DNA of 64,000 nt from Sulfitobacter sp. HGT1 (GCF_013282155.1 NZ_BLWI01000001.1:62001-126000); one strand, 5' to 3'. Counted from the first letter of the stretch, positions 42,692-53,694 are shown. Program-made: numbers and translations. The notes: generated from the sequence alone by a model not told the origin.

Positions 42692-43498
42692 GGCGATGCC
42701 CGCGCTTAGGATCACGGCAAGGCCGACCCAGGTCATCAGATCGGGCAAAGCATCAAACAACAGCCAGCCCAAAGCGACAGCCGACAGCAGCTGGAAATAG
42801 ATCATCGGCGCGATCTTGGTCGCGGGGGCGATCCTGTAGGCATAGAGCATCAGAAGGTTGCCCAGCATCGAACAGGCCGCGCTGGTGACTGTCAGTGCCG
42901 CGATGGGGGCTGTGAATTCGGGAAGATGCATCAGGCCAAAGGGCAACAGTAATCCTGTGCTGATGACCAGTTGCGAAAACGAAAGCTGCAAAGGCGATGC
43001 CAGCCCGGACAGCCAGCGCGACATGGTCAGAAACACGCCATAGAAAGTGCCTGCCGCCAGCGCCCAGAGCAGCCCAATGCTGACATCGACGCCGGGGCGC
43101 ACCACCACGATAACGCCAGCAAATCCGATCAGGATCAATGTGGTACGCAAAAGCGTGATCGGTTCGCGAAGGAAAATCGCGGCAAGAAGGTAGCTGAGCA
43201 AAGGGCCGATAAAAAAGGCGGCAAAGACATTTGCAACGTCTTCGGTCTGGAGGGCTGTCTGGATACATGTGATGCCGCCACAGATCATCGCTGCGCGTAT
43301 CCAGATGCGCCAATTGCCAAACAGCGCGCGCGTATTGGCGGGGATGAGCGGGATCAGGAGCAAAGTGCCGATTGCGAAGCGGGACCATGCAACAAATACC
43401 GGAGCGGCCCCAAGCTGTGATGTCAAAATCTTGCCTGCACTGTCCCCGGCGGGGATCAGGGACATGGCGATAAACATGATGAAGATTGCCCGCTGCAT
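42674..43498 (-). CDS. EamA/DMT family transporter
   Basis: 274-residue inner-membrane protein with ten predicted helices in two EamA repeats. [20 protein letters not shown] begins the first. The second repeat includes [20 protein letters not shown]. Drug/metabolite superfamily members export amino acids, purines or other small molecules; no substrate can be assigned. ATG at 43496-43498. Its 3-prime end overlaps nadD by 18 nt on the other strand. Confidence 0.88.
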   Translation of the reverse strand: MQRAIFIMFIAMSLIPAGDSAGKILTSQLGAAPVFVAWSRFAIGTLLLIPLIPANTRALFGNWRIWIRAAMICGGITCIQTALQTEDVANVFAAFFIGPLLSYLLAAIFLREPITLLRTTLILIGFAGVIVVVRPGVDVSIGLLWALAAGTFYGVFLTMSRWLSGLASPLQLSFSQLVISTGLLLPFGLMHLPEFTAPIAALTVTSAACSMLGNLLMLYAYRIAPATKIAPMIYFQLLSAVALGWLLFDALPDLMTWVGLAVILSAGIASTRLR

Positions 43499-43587
43499 GG
43501 GCAAACGGGTAGCACGGGTGTTTACCCATGAAAATGTGAAAGAGAGATGCTTGAATAGCGGCGCATCGTCGGCTTTAACGTTTCATT

Positions 43588-45084
43588 ATGACACAGCAAT
43601 TTTCACGACGGTTCTTTCTGGGGTCGGTTGCGGCAGGCGTGGTTGCACCCGCAGCATTTGCCGCACCGCCTGACACATCACTGCGCCCCGTTCTGCGGGG
43701 GGACGACCTGTTCCGTCAGGCCATCCCGACCGCCAAGGAACTTATCGAAAAGGCCAACCTGAAAGGGCAGGTCGCGTTCATCGTTGCGGATGCCAAGACG
43801 GGGACCGTGCTTGAGGAAATGGCACCCACGATGGGGCTGTTGCCCGCAAGCGTGACCAAGGCCATTACGGCGCTTTATGCGCTTGATACCTTGGGTGGGG
43901 ACCATCGGTTCGAGACACGGATCGCAGTGACGGGCGAGGTGGTCGAAGGCGAGGTTCAAGGCGATCTGATCCTGGTCGGTGGCGGCGACCCTACGCTGGA
44001 CACCAATATGCTTGCCGCGATGGCGGGGCAGCTCCAGGACGCGGGCATTCGCAGCATAAAGGGCGGCTTTAAGGTCTATCAGGGGCATCTGCCGGTCCTA
44101 AGCCGGATCGACCCGGACCAGCCCGACCATGTGAGCTATAACCCTGGTATCAGTGGCGTGGCGTTGAACTTTAACCGTGTTCATTTCGAATGGAAGCGCG
44201 GCAATAACGGCTATGCTGTGACGATGGATGGCAGGTCTGACAAATACCGCCCCGAAGTTGCAATGGCGGTGATGCAGGTTCAGGACCGCGCAAGCCCTTT
44301 GTACACGTATCGCGAAGAAACTAAGCGCGACAACTGGACGGTCGCAAAGCCCGCATTGGGGCGTGGCGGATCGCGGTGGTTGCCGGTGCGCAAGCCCGGC
44401 CTTTATGCCGGTGATGTGTTTGCGACGATGGCGGGGGCAAACGGGATCAGGTTGCGCGGGCTTGAGGTTATCACGGAGATGCCCGCGCACACAAAGGTGG
44501 TGGTTGCCCAGCAAAGTGCGCCGCTGCGCGATATTTTGCGCGACATGCTGAAATTTTCGACCAACCTGACGGCAGAAATGACCGGTTTGGCGGCCACGAT
44601 GGCGCGGGGCAAGACGCCTGCAACGCTGCAAGAGTCAGCGGCAGAGATGAACTTGTGGGCCATAGCCAAGCTGGGTTTGAAGAATCCTGCGCTGGTTGAT
44701 CACTCGGGTCTGGGAGAAGCCAGCAGGATTTCTGCAAGTGACATGTTGAAGGCTTTGGTCAGCGTCAACGGGACCGAGGGCTTGAAGCCCATTCTGAAAA
44801 AAATCACGCTGCGGGACAGTAAGGGCAAGCCCTTGCCGGATCACCCGATCAAGGTTGATGCGAAAACCGGAACTTTGAATTTTGTCTCGACGCTGGCCGG
44901 GTTTATGCAGGCCCCGAACGGGCGTGAAATGGCGTTTGTGGTGTTTTCGGCGGATGAACCCCGCAGGTCAAAGCTGAGCAGGGCGCAACGCGAACGCCCC
45001 GACGGCGGCAGCGCATGGAACGCGCGTGCGAAACGCTTGCAGCAGGGATTGATCGAACGCTGGGGCGCGTATCACGTCAGCTGA
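43588..45084 (+). CDS. dacB: D-alanyl-D-alanine carboxypeptidase/endopeptidase (PBP4 type)
   Basis: Periplasmic low-mass penicillin-binding protein, peptidase family S13, which trims or cuts peptidoglycan cross-bridges. 498 residues. A Tat-type signal (SRRFFLGSVAAGVVAPAAFA) leads. Active-site motifs are SxxK in PASVTKAITALYAL, SxN in FSTNLTAEMTG and KTG in VDAKTGTLNFVSTL. Stands alone; together with the mre operon and the L,D-transpeptidase it is one of several wall genes in the window. Confidence 0.94.
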   Translation: MTQQFSRRFFLGSVAAGVVAPAAFAAPPDTSLRPVLRGDDLFRQAIPTAKELIEKANLKGQVAFIVADAKTGTVLEEMAPTMGLLPASVTKAITALYALDTLGGDHRFETRIAVTGEVVEGEVQGDLILVGGGDPTLDTNMLAAMAGQLQDAGIRSIKGGFKVYQGHLPVLSRIDPDQPDHVSYNPGISGVALNFNRVHFEWKRGNNGYAVTMDGRSDKYRPEVAMAVMQVQDRASPLYTYREETKRDNWTVAKPALGRGGSRWLPVRKPGLYAGDVFATMAGANGIRLRGLEVITEMPAHTKVVVAQQSAPLRDILRDMLKFSTNLTAEMTGLAATMARGKTPATLQESAAEMNLWAIAKLGLKNPALVDHSGLGEASRISASDMLKALVSVNGTEGLKPILKKITLRDSKGKPLPDHPIKVDAKTGTLNFVSTLAGFMQAPNGREMAFVVFSADEPRRSKLSRAQRERPDGGSAWNARAKRLQQGLIERWGAYHVS

Positions 45085-45116
45085 GGGGCCGTTTTATTCG
45101 GGGAAATTCCCGCGGA

Positions 45117-45539
45117 TTACGTGAGGTGGCGGGCCCGCGCACCACGTTCGATTGCGGCGGCGTGAAGGCGGTCGAGATCCAGTTCGTAGCGGATTTCTTC
45201 AAGGAGACGCAGTTCCGCCTCTTCCAGCGTTCCATCGGCAGCCGCGACATCGCAGGCCAGCGCATAGGCAGTTTCGTTTAGCCGGTCCGGCAACGCGCCT
45301 TTGATGAGCCCGAACAGGGCATCCAATCCGTCTTCTTGCTCAAACAAGTCAAACACCATCTGGCTGACGGTGCTGATGCGATCATTGTCGTAGTTCGAAA
45401 AAATCGGCAGAATATTGACGGAGGTCTGAATTTTGATCAGCTCAGTCGTGCGAATGTCTTCGTCTGACGCGGAGACTGCGATCATCAGCGCGACAAGGCA
45501 ATCTTGTGCGCTTAGTGTCAGGGACGTGTCTTCGGTCAT
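45117..45539 (-). CDS. TerB-like (tellurite resistance/DjlA N-terminal fold) protein
   Basis: 140 residues, all-helical, cytosolic. Paired acidic motifs typical of TerB appear as VSASDEDIRTTELIKI and DVAAADGTLEEAELRLLEEI, both resembling metal-binding turns. Single-domain TerB proteins are widespread and have no firm role; no other ter genes are present, so a tellurite function should not be assumed. Convergent with dacB. Confidence 0.85.
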   Translation of the reverse strand: MTEDTSLTLSAQDCLVALMIAVSASDEDIRTTELIKIQTSVNILPIFSNYDNDRISTVSQMVFDLFEQEDGLDALFGLIKGALPDRLNETAYALACDVAAADGTLEEAELRLLEEIRYELDLDRLHAAAIERGARARHLT

Positions 45540-45657
45540 TGGAATATCCTATATGACAAGCTCATGAAGGCCAGATTATTGACGCCCCGTGGGGGACGCA
45601 ATAGGAACAGCCTGCTTGTGTACATAGGGTGACAGGCAAAATTGATGGATTTTAAAG

Positions 45658-47238
45658 ATGTCGCAGATGCGTGAAGCCGCCTTAACCAGCAAAGCATGGC
45701 CTTTTGAAGAGGCGCGCCGGGTGTTGAAACGCTATGCAAACAAGGCCCCCGAGAAGGGGTATGTCTTGTTCGAGACCGGATATGGCCCATCAGGTTTGCC
45801 GCATATCGGGACCTTCGGCGAAGTTGCGCGCACCACGATGATCCGGCGCGCTTTTGAACTGATTAGTGACATTCCTACCCGCTTGATCTGCTTTTCAGAT
45901 GATTTGGACGGCATGCGCAAGGTGCCCGGCAATGTTCCGAACCCCGAAGCGCTGGCAGAGCACTTGCAGCGTCCGCTGACGTCTGTGCCTGATCCGTTCG
46001 GGACGCACGACAGTTTTGGTGCCCATAACAACGCCATGTTGCGTCGGTTTCTGGATACATTCGGGTTTGAGTACGAATTTATCTCGGCCACGGAGTTTTA
46101 CAGATCGGGGCAATTCGACGAGATACTTTTACGCGCTGCCGAAAAATACGACGAGATCATGGCTGTGATGCTGAAATCCTTGCGCGAAGAGCGTCGCCAG
46201 ACCTATTCGATCTTTTTGCCGATCCACCCCGAAACCGGCCGTATTTTGTATGTGCCGATGAAAGAAGTGAACGTCAAAGAGGGTACAGTTACTTTCGACG
46301 ATGAAGATGGCACCGAGATGACCCTGCCGTTGACCGGCGGCAATGTGAAATTGCAGTGGAAGCCCGATTTCGGCGCGCGTTGGGCGGCCTTGGGGGTCGA
46401 TTTCGAGATGTATGGCAAGGACCATTCAACCAATACGCCGATCTACGATTCGATCTGCCGGATTCTGGGCGCGCGTGCGCCTGAGCATTTCACCTATGAA
46501 TTGTTCCTTGATCAGGACGGCCACAAGATTTCGAAGTCATCGGGCAATGGCCTGACGATTGATGAATGGTTGACCTATGCCAGCGCTGAATCGCTGTCGT
46601 ATTTCATGTATCTCAAGCCCAAGACGGCAAAGCGGATGTATTTCGACGTGATCCCGAAGGCTGTGGATGAATATCACCAGCAGTTGCGTGCCTATGAGAC
46701 ACAGGATGACAAGGGCAAGTTGAACAACCCGGTCTGGCATATTCACGGCGGCGATGTGCCCAAGTCGGATATGATCGTGCCCTATTCGATGTTGCTGAAC
46801 CTTGCGTCTGTTTCCTCGGCCGAGGAAAAATCCCAGCTGTGGGGTTTCATCCAGCGTTATGCGCCGGATGCGACGCCCGAGGGTAACCCCGGTATGGACG
46901 CGGCGGCCGATCATGCGGTGCGGTATTACAACGACTTTGTGAAGCCGACCAAAGTGTTCCGCGCACCCAGCTATCTGGAGCGCGAGGCATTGGAAGATCT
47001 GCGCGATCAATTGAAAGCATGGGATGGCGGGCTGGATGCCGAGGCGCTTCAGACGATGGTTTTCGCTGTTGGCAAAGAGCGTTTCGATCCGTTGCGCGAT
47101 TGGTTCACGGCGCTTTACGAGGTGCTGTTGGGGGCCAGCCAGGGCCCACGTTTCGGCGGGTTCATCGCGCTGTACGGTGTGGATGAAACCATCGCGTTGA
47201 TTGATGATGCTTTGGCAGGGAAACTGGTCGCAGCCTAA
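45658..47238 (+). CDS. lysK: Lysyl-tRNA synthetase, class I
   Basis: Charges tRNA-Lys with the class I architecture found in archaea and many alphaproteobacteria instead of class II LysS. 526 residues. HIGH-like motif [15 protein letters not shown] (His49) and KMSKS loop [12 protein letters not shown] (Lys290). [14 protein letters not shown] is a class I LysRS hallmark. A strong terminator follows. It is the only lysyl synthetase visible. Confidence 0.97.
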   Translation: MSQMREAALTSKAWPFEEARRVLKRYANKAPEKGYVLFETGYGPSGLPHIGTFGEVARTTMIRRAFELISDIPTRLICFSDDLDGMRKVPGNVPNPEALAEHLQRPLTSVPDPFGTHDSFGAHNNAMLRRFLDTFGFEYEFISATEFYRSGQFDEILLRAAEKYDEIMAVMLKSLREERRQTYSIFLPIHPETGRILYVPMKEVNVKEGTVTFDDEDGTEMTLPLTGGNVKLQWKPDFGARWAALGVDFEMYGKDHSTNTPIYDSICRILGARAPEHFTYELFLDQDGHKISKSSGNGLTIDEWLTYASAESLSYFMYLKPKTAKRMYFDVIPKAVDEYHQQLRAYETQDDKGKLNNPVWHIHGGDVPKSDMIVPYSMLLNLASVSSAEEKSQLWGFIQRYAPDATPEGNPGMDAAADHAVRYYNDFVKPTKVFRAPSYLEREALEDLRDQLKAWDGGLDAEALQTMVFAVGKERFDPLRDWFTALYEVLLGASQGPRFGGFIALYGVDETIALIDDALAGKLVAA

Positions 47239-47302
47239 AGCGTTTGCCTTGCAGCGACGGTAACCGCGTGTGGGTCTGCTGTTCACTGTGCCAAAGAAAT
47301 AA

Positions 47303-47352
47303 TGCGCCGCTTGTCCGCCTTGGTTGGTGTGGCAAGCGGCGCATTTTTGTTT
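47303..47352 (+). terminator. Strong terminator after lysK
   Basis: Perfect stem of about 11 bp, ATGCGCCGCTTG-type left arm with CAAGCGGCGCAT right arm, followed by TTTTTGTTTT. Confidence 0.9.
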
Positions 47353-47481
47353 TCAGCGTTCGGTCCCCTTAGCGCCGGTTAACGACCCGTAACTATCCAG
47401 ATGCGCATGCCGGCAATTCGCCGGGGTTTCGCAACAGATGGGCCGTGGGGCATATGCCGCGGTTTCCGAAAGGGGATAGTG

Positions 47482-49770
47482 ATGAACAAGGCGATTACGG
47501 ACGGGCTTGTCCTGACACCAGCAATCTTTGCCAACGGGTTGGATGTGTATTCAAGCGGCGATGGAACCGCCGGATCGGATACCTATGCCAATGCGATCAA
47601 CGCAGCATTCATCCCCGCAGATCAGGATTTCGGCGGCGCGCTGGAGCTGATCAAGACCCAAAGCACGCAAAAGCTGCGCTATATGGGGCAGACGCCGCTG
47701 CTGCCGGGGTGCTATTTGCGCATAACGGCCAAGGTAAAAGCGATCAGCGGCAATCTTCCCGCTGTGCGGATTGCGGGGTATCCGGCGCTTGGGAACGGCA
47801 GTCGCGCAGGAGGGCTGGTTGAATCCGGCCCATCCGTGCAACTGACCAGCTATGGCGAAGTTGTCGAGGTGAGTGCCATCGTTGGATCAGGCCAGCGCGG
47901 TGGTGTCGACATGGTATGGGGGACGGACCCGGTTTACGGGCATTTCGGTCTGGATTTGACGGGCCAGAATGGCGGCGTGGTTCGCATTGATGATCTACAG
48001 ATCGAAGACATCACCAGCGCGTTTCTGGTGGATATGCTGGCCCAGATTGATGTGCGTGATTTCGGTGCGGTTGGGGACGGGGTCACTGATGATACCGCTG
48101 CATTTAATGCGGCAAATGCGGCGGCTGACGGTCGACGGGTCCTGATCTCGAAGGGGACGTATCTGCTGAACGGTGATGTCACGTTTGATACCGAAACCCT
48201 GTTTGAGGGCAAAGTGACCATGCCCGCGACAGCGATCCTGCAACTGCGTCACAACTTTGATCTGCCAAATTATATCGATGCCTTCGAGACCGAGGAACTC
48301 GCCTTTCGCAAGGCGTTTCAGGCGTTGTTGAACAATGCCGATCACGAGTCGCTAGATATGGGCGGGCGCAAAGTCTATGTCACCGGGCCGATTGATATGC
48401 AGGCCGCCACGCCAGAGCGGACAAGCTATGCCACCCGCAGGATCATTCGCAACGGTCAGTTTGAAGCTGCCAGCAATGGCGATTGGGATACGGTCACGGT
48501 TACCTCGCAAGGCACGTATTCCCCGTCCAATGCGCGCAAGCTGACCAATGTCACCAACATTGCCAATATTCCGGTTGGTGCCCATGTATCGGGTACCGGG
48601 GTCGGGCGGGAAATCTATGTTCGGGACAAGAATGTCGCGACCCAAGAAATCACCTTGAACGCGCCGTTATATGACGCGGCTGGCACGCAGAATTTCAGCT
48701 TTTCGCGGTTCCAATACATGCTGGATTTCAGCAACTTCGCATCGCTTAGCAAGTTCGTGCTGTCCGACATCGAGATCCAGTGCAACAACGTGGCAAGCGG
48801 TGTGAACCTTGCCCCGTCGGGAGTAACCTTTCACATGCGCGACTGCTTTGTCTCGCGCCCCAAAGATCGCGGGATCACGTCTATTGGTGGCGGATGTCAG
48901 GGCATGTTTATCGACCGCTGTCAGTTCCTGTCGTCAGAGGATGGTTTGAATGTCGCGGATCGCACCAGCATTGCCATCAACTGCAACGCCAATGATGTGA
49001 AAATTCGTGACAACCGCGCGACACGTTTCCGGCATTTCGCGCTGGTTGCGGGGCAGAATAATATCATAACCGGCAACCACTTTTTCCAGGGGGATACGGT
49101 GCCCAATGGGATACGTTCTGCCGGTTTGATCATTGCTGCGCAGCACACGGGGTCAGTGGTGCAGGGGAATTACATCGACAATTGTTTTATCGAGTGGACG
49201 AACGAGCAGGATCAGGCCCCCGATTACAGCAGCGAATATTCGTTCAGTTCATTGTCGATTACCGGCAATATCTTCCTGTCGGGGGAAGTTGCCCCCTGGT
49301 TCAGCTATATCGTGATCAAGCCTCATGGCAGTGGTCACGTGATTAACGGTTTAACCATTAATGATAACCGGTTTCGCAGCCTGAACGGCCCGATTGATCG
49401 TGTGGAACGGATTGATACCAGTTTTGCCGATATGGATTTTTCGCGGATGCGCAATATCGAGATGACGGGGAATTCGTTTCATGGCGTGAACTTTCCTGTT
49501 GCGAACCCGGTGCAGGTTGAACATTCGCAATCCAGCCTTGCGCAAACCTGGGTCGTCGATATTTCGGAACGCCTACCTTTTCAGGGCTGGGCAATCGCGG
49601 TGGACAGCATTGCGATGGACGGGCCTGTGCGGAATACATCGAATGTTGCGCAATTCACGGTGCCTTATGTGCTGACGGATCAAGGGCCGGATCGCGATTT
49701 GTTTCATCTGGTCTGGAGCACGAGCGTGAAGGGCTCCATCTTTATGCAGGCGCGTATGGACAAGCGTTAA
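47482..49770 (+). CDS. Right-handed beta-helix protein (pectate-lyase-3 / GH28-related)
   Basis: 762 residues from ATG 47482 (SD AGGGGAT). Residues about 35-185 form a beta-sandwich-like carbohydrate-binding or jelly-roll region. The pectate-lyase-superfamily entry motif then follows, VRDFGAVGDGVTDDTAAFNA (near 190-215). A long parallel beta-helix comes next, with recurrent ITGN/ISGN-type turns (NIITGNHFFQG; LSITGNIFLSG; GLTINDNRFRS; NIEMTGNSFHG). No signal peptide is seen, so secretion would need another route, or the protein is a spike-like adhesin. The substrate is unknown; polysaccharide is the usual ligand of this fold. Flanked by terminators, so monocistronic. Confidence 0.8.
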   Translation: MNKAITDGLVLTPAIFANGLDVYSSGDGTAGSDTYANAINAAFIPADQDFGGALELIKTQSTQKLRYMGQTPLLPGCYLRITAKVKAISGNLPAVRIAGYPALGNGSRAGGLVESGPSVQLTSYGEVVEVSAIVGSGQRGGVDMVWGTDPVYGHFGLDLTGQNGGVVRIDDLQIEDITSAFLVDMLAQIDVRDFGAVGDGVTDDTAAFNAANAAADGRRVLISKGTYLLNGDVTFDTETLFEGKVTMPATAILQLRHNFDLPNYIDAFETEELAFRKAFQALLNNADHESLDMGGRKVYVTGPIDMQAATPERTSYATRRIIRNGQFEAASNGDWDTVTVTSQGTYSPSNARKLTNVTNIANIPVGAHVSGTGVGREIYVRDKNVATQEITLNAPLYDAAGTQNFSFSRFQYMLDFSNFASLSKFVLSDIEIQCNNVASGVNLAPSGVTFHMRDCFVSRPKDRGITSIGGGCQGMFIDRCQFLSSEDGLNVADRTSIAINCNANDVKIRDNRATRFRHFALVAGQNNIITGNHFFQGDTVPNGIRSAGLIIAAQHTGSVVQGNYIDNCFIEWTNEQDQAPDYSSEYSFSSLSITGNIFLSGEVAPWFSYIVIKPHGSGHVINGLTINDNRFRSLNGPIDRVERIDTSFADMDFSRMRNIEMTGNSFHGVNFPVANPVQVEHSQSSLAQTWVVDISERLPFQGWAIAVDSIAMDGPVRNTSNVAQFTVPYVLTDQGPDRDLFHLVWSTSVKGSIFMQARMDKR

Positions 49771-49778
49771 CGATGCTA

Positions 49779-49813
49779 GGGGCCTTTTGCCGGATGCGCT
49801 TGCGAAAGGCCCT
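49779..49813. terminator. Bidirectional terminator, beta-helix gene / outer-membrane gene
   Basis: Stem GGGCCTTT / AAAGGCCC with a longer partly paired loop, between convergent genes; followed by TAAAAT on the plus strand and a short T-stretch context on the minus strand. Confidence 0.65.
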
Positions 49814-50483
49814 AAAATTCCCGCCAGAATGATATCTTGAACGCTGGGTTTTTCGCTTTTCCCAGTTCCGTTTCCCCGCCGATTTGCAGCCTGATATTCG
49901 GTTTGCTTTTGATCGGTTTGACAAGGAATGAAGGGGCGATTGAGGTGGCGGTGCTATTGGCGGTATGCGCGTGAAAAACCTGTATCATGCCGGAAAACCG
50001 GTCGTTGAAATTCAGCCCAACGGTGCTGTCGATCTTGAGCGTATGGCTTGCGTCATACACATCAAGCTTGATTGCCCCGTCAACGGCCATCCACCCGTTC
50101 AATTGTTTAAGCTGGTAGCCACGGCCCCATGAAAGGGCAGCCCGAACATTGGCGCGCACGGAAGCGTCGGACCAATCAGCACCGATGCCCAACTCATAGG
50201 CCCAAACGCTTGGTCGGTCTTTTTTCCCAATGGGGCGGCGCAAAAAGACCATGCCCGACCCTGACTGGGCACCGGACGCAAAGGTGAAAAAGGCGGCTTC
50301 CACGCCCAGCGTCAGGTCGTCCCGAACGCCATATTCCCAGTATGTGGTTTCGGCGAAATCCCGCGAAAGGGTGCCTTTGGTCGTAACCGACGAAAAACCG
50401 GTACCCTTTTCGCGCAGCCACGCGCCTGCTGTGGCGGTGCTAACATCAAGCAGAAAAAACAAGATCGCCAATCTAGGAAGCAT
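49812..50483 (-). CDS. Probable outer-membrane beta-barrel protein
   Basis: 223 residues with signal peptide MLPRLAILFFLLDVSTATAG. The rest alternates polar and hydrophobic residues in about ten strands (TYWEYGVRDDLTLGVEAAFF; SVWAYELGIGADWSD). It ends in SFWREF, with the terminal aromatic typical of proteins inserted by the BAM complex. No named family was recognised. Start: ATG 50481-50483; a TTG two codons earlier is less likely. Convergent with the beta-helix gene. Confidence 0.65.
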   Translation of the reverse strand: MLPRLAILFFLLDVSTATAGAWLREKGTGFSSVTTKGTLSRDFAETTYWEYGVRDDLTLGVEAAFFTFASGAQSGSGMVFLRRPIGKKDRPSVWAYELGIGADWSDASVRANVRAALSWGRGYQLKQLNGWMAVDGAIKLDVYDASHTLKIDSTVGLNFNDRFSGMIQVFHAHTANSTATSIAPSFLVKPIKSKPNIRLQIGGETELGKAKNPAFKISFWREF

Positions 50484-50563
50484 GTCCAATATACCGCCCT
50501 TTCGCGGAAAACATGCTTAATGAAACTTAATAAAACGCTTACGGTTTGAAATGAAATTTCCGC

Positions 50564-50596
50564 AAAAAAAAGGACCGGCAGAGTGATCTGCCAGCC
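50564..50596 (-). terminator. Terminator of the small membrane protein gene
   Basis: Stem GGCAGA / TCTGCC extended by further pairs, followed on the minus strand by eight T. Confidence 0.85.
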
Positions 50597-50618
50597 CTTT
50601 GTCTGTCGTAAGACCGAT

Positions 50619-50804
50619 TTAGACGCGCACTGTGCCGCCACGTGGGCCAGCCAGCAGCCACACGATAAAACCAACAACCGGGAATGCCAGGATGCCCACG
50701 ACCCACAGAATTTTCGCAAGAGTTGATGCGCCGGAGCCGATGACTTTGACGATAGCGTAGATGTCGGCGATCAAGATAATTAGTCCAAGAATACCATATT
50801 CCAT
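50619..50804 (-). CDS. Small PLDc_N-type membrane protein
   Basis: 61 residues, MEYGILGLIILIADIYAIVK, with two transmembrane helices. The turn KILWVVGILAFPVVGFIVWL matches the phospholipase D N-terminal (PLDc_N) domain that occurs alone in many bacteria. It ends LLAGPRGGTVRV. SD AGGAGAAC is strong. Function unknown; free-standing copies are often stress-induced. Confidence 0.85.
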   Translation of the reverse strand: MEYGILGLIILIADIYAIVKVIGSGASTLAKILWVVGILAFPVVGFIVWLLAGPRGGTVRV

Positions 50805-50922
50805 TGTCGTTCTCCTAATGAGTTGTTCTGGGAGATCAACTTGCCAATGTGCGATTTTGTTCCCACTCCCGTGAGAGGATCTTCAATTTTTTGCGAGGAG
50901 GGGCGGTCAAGGGGGGCTGTTG

Positions 50923-50953
50923 GCGCAGGGATAAAGCGTGAATACCCCTGCGC
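50923..50953 (-). terminator. Hairpin after uvrB
   Basis: Stem GCGCAGGG / CCCTGCGC with a 15-nt AT-rich loop, about 14 nt past the uvrB stop. No T-run. Confidence 0.5.
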
Positions 50954-50966
50954 GAAGTTTGACTGC

Positions 50967-53183
50967 CTAGCGCTTTTTCCCGCCATAACGCGACTTGCCG
51001 CCACGCATGCCGCCACGCCCGCCGGTAGACCGGCCCGATGCCTTATGCGCGTCATCGACGGCTTTCTCGACCGCGTATTGCCGCGCCATCGGGTCGTCTG
51101 CGATTGCCAGATCGACGGCCTCAAGCCGCTTCACCTCGTCACGCAAACGCGCGGCTTCTTCGAATTCAAGGTTCTCAGCCGCCTTGCGCATATCGGTGCG
51201 CAGTCCTTCCAGAACGGTCTGAAGATTGCCGCCTGCCAGTGGATTGTCGATCTTGGCGGTGACGCGGATCATGTCCACATCGCCCTTGTAGAGCCCGGCA
51301 AGAATATCATCGACGTTCTTTTTCACCGTCGTTGGCGTGATGCCGTGCAACTCGTTATAGGCGACCTGCTTGGCGCGGCGGCGGTCGGTCTCGCCCATCG
51401 CGCGTTCCATCGAACCGGTGATGCGGTCGGCATACATGATCACGCGGCCTTCGGCGTTACGCGCGGCGCGGCCAATCGTCTGGATCAGGGATGTCTCAGA
51501 GCGCAGGAAGCCTTCTTTGTCGGCATCAAGAATGGCCACCAGCCCGCATTCGGGGATGTCCAAACCCTCGCGCAGAAGGTTAATGCCGATCAGCACGTCG
51601 AATGCTCCCAAACGCAGATCGCGCAGGATTTCGATCCGTTCGATGGTGTCGATATCACTGTGCATATAGCGCACGCGGATGCCCTGTTCGTGCATGTATT
51701 CGGTCAGGTCTTCGGCCATGCGTTTGGTCAATACGGTGCAGAGCGTCCGGAAACCGTCGGCGGCGACCTTGCGGACCTCGTCCAGCAGATCGTCGACCTG
51801 CATTTCAACGGGGCGGATTTCGATCATCGGGTCGATCAGACCGGTCGGCCGAATGATCTGTTCCGTAAACACCCCGCCGGTTTGTTCGATTTCCCACGCA
51901 GCAGGGGTGGCAGATACGAACACCGATTGCGGGCGCATGGCGTCCCATTCCTCGAACTTCAGCGGGCGGTTATCCATGCAGGACGGCAGTCGGAACCCAT
52001 GTTCGGCCAGCGTGAATTTGCGCCGATAGTCGCCTTTGTACATCCCGCCGATCTGCGGCACGGAAACGTGGCTTTCATCTGCGAAAACAATCGCATTATC
52101 AGGAATGAATTCGAAAAGGGTGGGGGGCGGTTCGCCCGGCGCACGCCCCGTCAGATAGCGTGAATAGTTTTCAATACCGTTGCAAACGCCCGTGGCTTCC
52201 AGCATTTCGATGTCAAAATTGCAGCGTTGCTCAAGCCGTTGCGCCTCAAGCAGTTTGCCTTCGGAAACAAGCTGGTCCAGCCGCATCCGCAGCTCTTTCT
52301 TGATGCCGATCACTGCCTGATTCATCGTCGGTTTCGGCGTGACATAGTGACTGTTGGCGTAAACGCGAATCTGGTCGAACGTGCCGGTTTTTTCTCCGGT
52401 CAGCGGGTCGAACTCGGTGATGCTTTCCAGTTCCTCGCCAAAGAACGACAGTCTCCATGCGCGGTCTTCAAGGTGGGCGGGGAAAATCTCGAGCGAATCG
52501 CCGCGCACCCGGAACGTACCGCGCTGGAACGCGGCATCGTTGCGTTTATACGCCTGCGCGATCAGATCGGCGATGACTTTGCGCTGGTCATAGGATGTGC
52601 CGACTTTAATATCCTGCGTCATCGCGCCATAGGTTTCGACCGAACCGATACCATAGATGCATGACACGGATGCGATGATGATCACATCATCACGTTCCAG
52701 CAGAGATCGGGTGGCAGAGTGGCGCATCCGGTCGATCTGTTCGTTGATCTGCGATTCTTTTTCGATGAAGGTGTCAGACCGTGCGACATAGGCTTCGGGC
52801 TGGTAATAGTCATAATAGCTGACGAAATATTCGACAGCGTTGTCGGGAAAAAAACCTTTGAATTCGCCATAAAGCTGGGCCGCCAATGTCTTGTTCGGGG
52901 CCAGAATGATGGCGGGGCGCTGTGTTTCCTCAATGACCTTGGCCATCGTGAATGTCTTGCCCGTGCCTGTCGCGCCCAACAGCACCTGATCGCGTTCACC
53001 TGCGCGCACGCCTTCGGATAGCTCTTTGATTGCAGTCGGCTGATCGCCCGCAGGTTCAAATTCTGTTGACAAAACAAACCGTTGACCACCTTCAAGCTTG
53101 GGGCGGCTGCGCACATCGGGTGCCGGATTTGATAGGAACGCTTCCTTGCGTTCTGGCAAACTGTCAGAGTGGGCGTAGGCCAT
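50967..53183 (-). CDS. uvrB: Excinuclease ABC subunit B
   Basis: Damage-verification helicase of nucleotide excision repair. 738 residues, longer than E. coli (673) because of an N-terminal extension ([20 protein letters not shown]) and a Gly/Arg/Lys-rich tail. Walker A is [13 protein letters not shown] (residues 70-77), with the beta-hairpin [19 protein letters not shown] and DExx box IVFADESHV. The C-terminal UVR motif lies near [25 protein letters not shown] before the ATG. Monocistronic; a second UV-repair gene in the window beside phrB. Confidence 0.97.
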   Translation of the reverse strand: MAYAHSDSLPERKEAFLSNPAPDVRSRPKLEGGQRFVLSTEFEPAGDQPTAIKELSEGVRAGERDQVLLGATGTGKTFTMAKVIEETQRPAIILAPNKTLAAQLYGEFKGFFPDNAVEYFVSYYDYYQPEAYVARSDTFIEKESQINEQIDRMRHSATRSLLERDDVIIIASVSCIYGIGSVETYGAMTQDIKVGTSYDQRKVIADLIAQAYKRNDAAFQRGTFRVRGDSLEIFPAHLEDRAWRLSFFGEELESITEFDPLTGEKTGTFDQIRVYANSHYVTPKPTMNQAVIGIKKELRMRLDQLVSEGKLLEAQRLEQRCNFDIEMLEATGVCNGIENYSRYLTGRAPGEPPPTLFEFIPDNAIVFADESHVSVPQIGGMYKGDYRRKFTLAEHGFRLPSCMDNRPLKFEEWDAMRPQSVFVSATPAAWEIEQTGGVFTEQIIRPTGLIDPMIEIRPVEMQVDDLLDEVRKVAADGFRTLCTVLTKRMAEDLTEYMHEQGIRVRYMHSDIDTIERIEILRDLRLGAFDVLIGINLLREGLDIPECGLVAILDADKEGFLRSETSLIQTIGRAARNAEGRVIMYADRITGSMERAMGETDRRRAKQVAYNELHGITPTTVKKNVDDILAGLYKGDVDMIRVTAKIDNPLAGGNLQTVLEGLRTDMRKAAENLEFEEAARLRDEVKRLEAVDLAIADDPMARQYAVEKAVDDAHKASGRSTGGRGGMRGGKSRYGGKKR

Positions 53184-53271
53184 GGCAAAGTCCTTTGGGG
53201 GGGTCGCCCCTTAAGGTGTCATGTTTTGGCGCAGGTTCAAGGGGTAGGCGGGCAAACGACTGCCCAGCCGC

Positions 53272-53556
53272 CTATTTCGTAAGCCGCTTGCGGTTGGCGC
53301 GTACTCTCTTGCTGACCGGAGCCATCGCCGCAGTCATGATCTGGTCGGGGCTACCGCCGGACAGCGCAGCATGGGTCGCCGCCTTATAGGCTCGGGCCAT
53401 TGCCGGCCCTTTTTCCTTAAACATGCGTGAGTTTTCACCGCTGGCATGTGGCAACGCGCCCGCCATCCCCAGCATGCGCAGGGTCATAACGGCTTGGGTA
53501 TCAATCATCAGGGAGGTGAATTGGGCGTTTAAGGCCAATAATTTCAGGGGATTCAT
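53272..53556 (-). CDS. Small phasin-like/antifreeze-annotated helical protein
   Basis: 94 residues, MNPLKLLALNAQFTSLMIDT, helical and Met/Ala-rich, ending in a basic tail (SKRVRANRKRLTK). Similar small proteins in Rhodobacterales are often labelled antifreeze protein, without experimental support known to me; composition is closer to phasins. SD GGAG. Monocistronic, upstream of the divergent NDUFS4-like gene. Confidence 0.7.
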   Translation of the reverse strand: MNPLKLLALNAQFTSLMIDTQAVMTLRMLGMAGALPHASGENSRMFKEKGPAMARAYKAATHAALSGGSPDQIMTAAMAPVSKRVRANRKRLTK

Positions 53557-53694
53557 GGCAATGCTCCAGTGGGGTTCCCCAAAGTGATGCTGCGCCGCAG
53601 CATTTGCAAGCTGTTTTATCTACAAATGCCTGTGATAGCTTGATACCTTGGTTCAAATGCCCGATATATACGCCACCACAGCGGAGAATGACCC

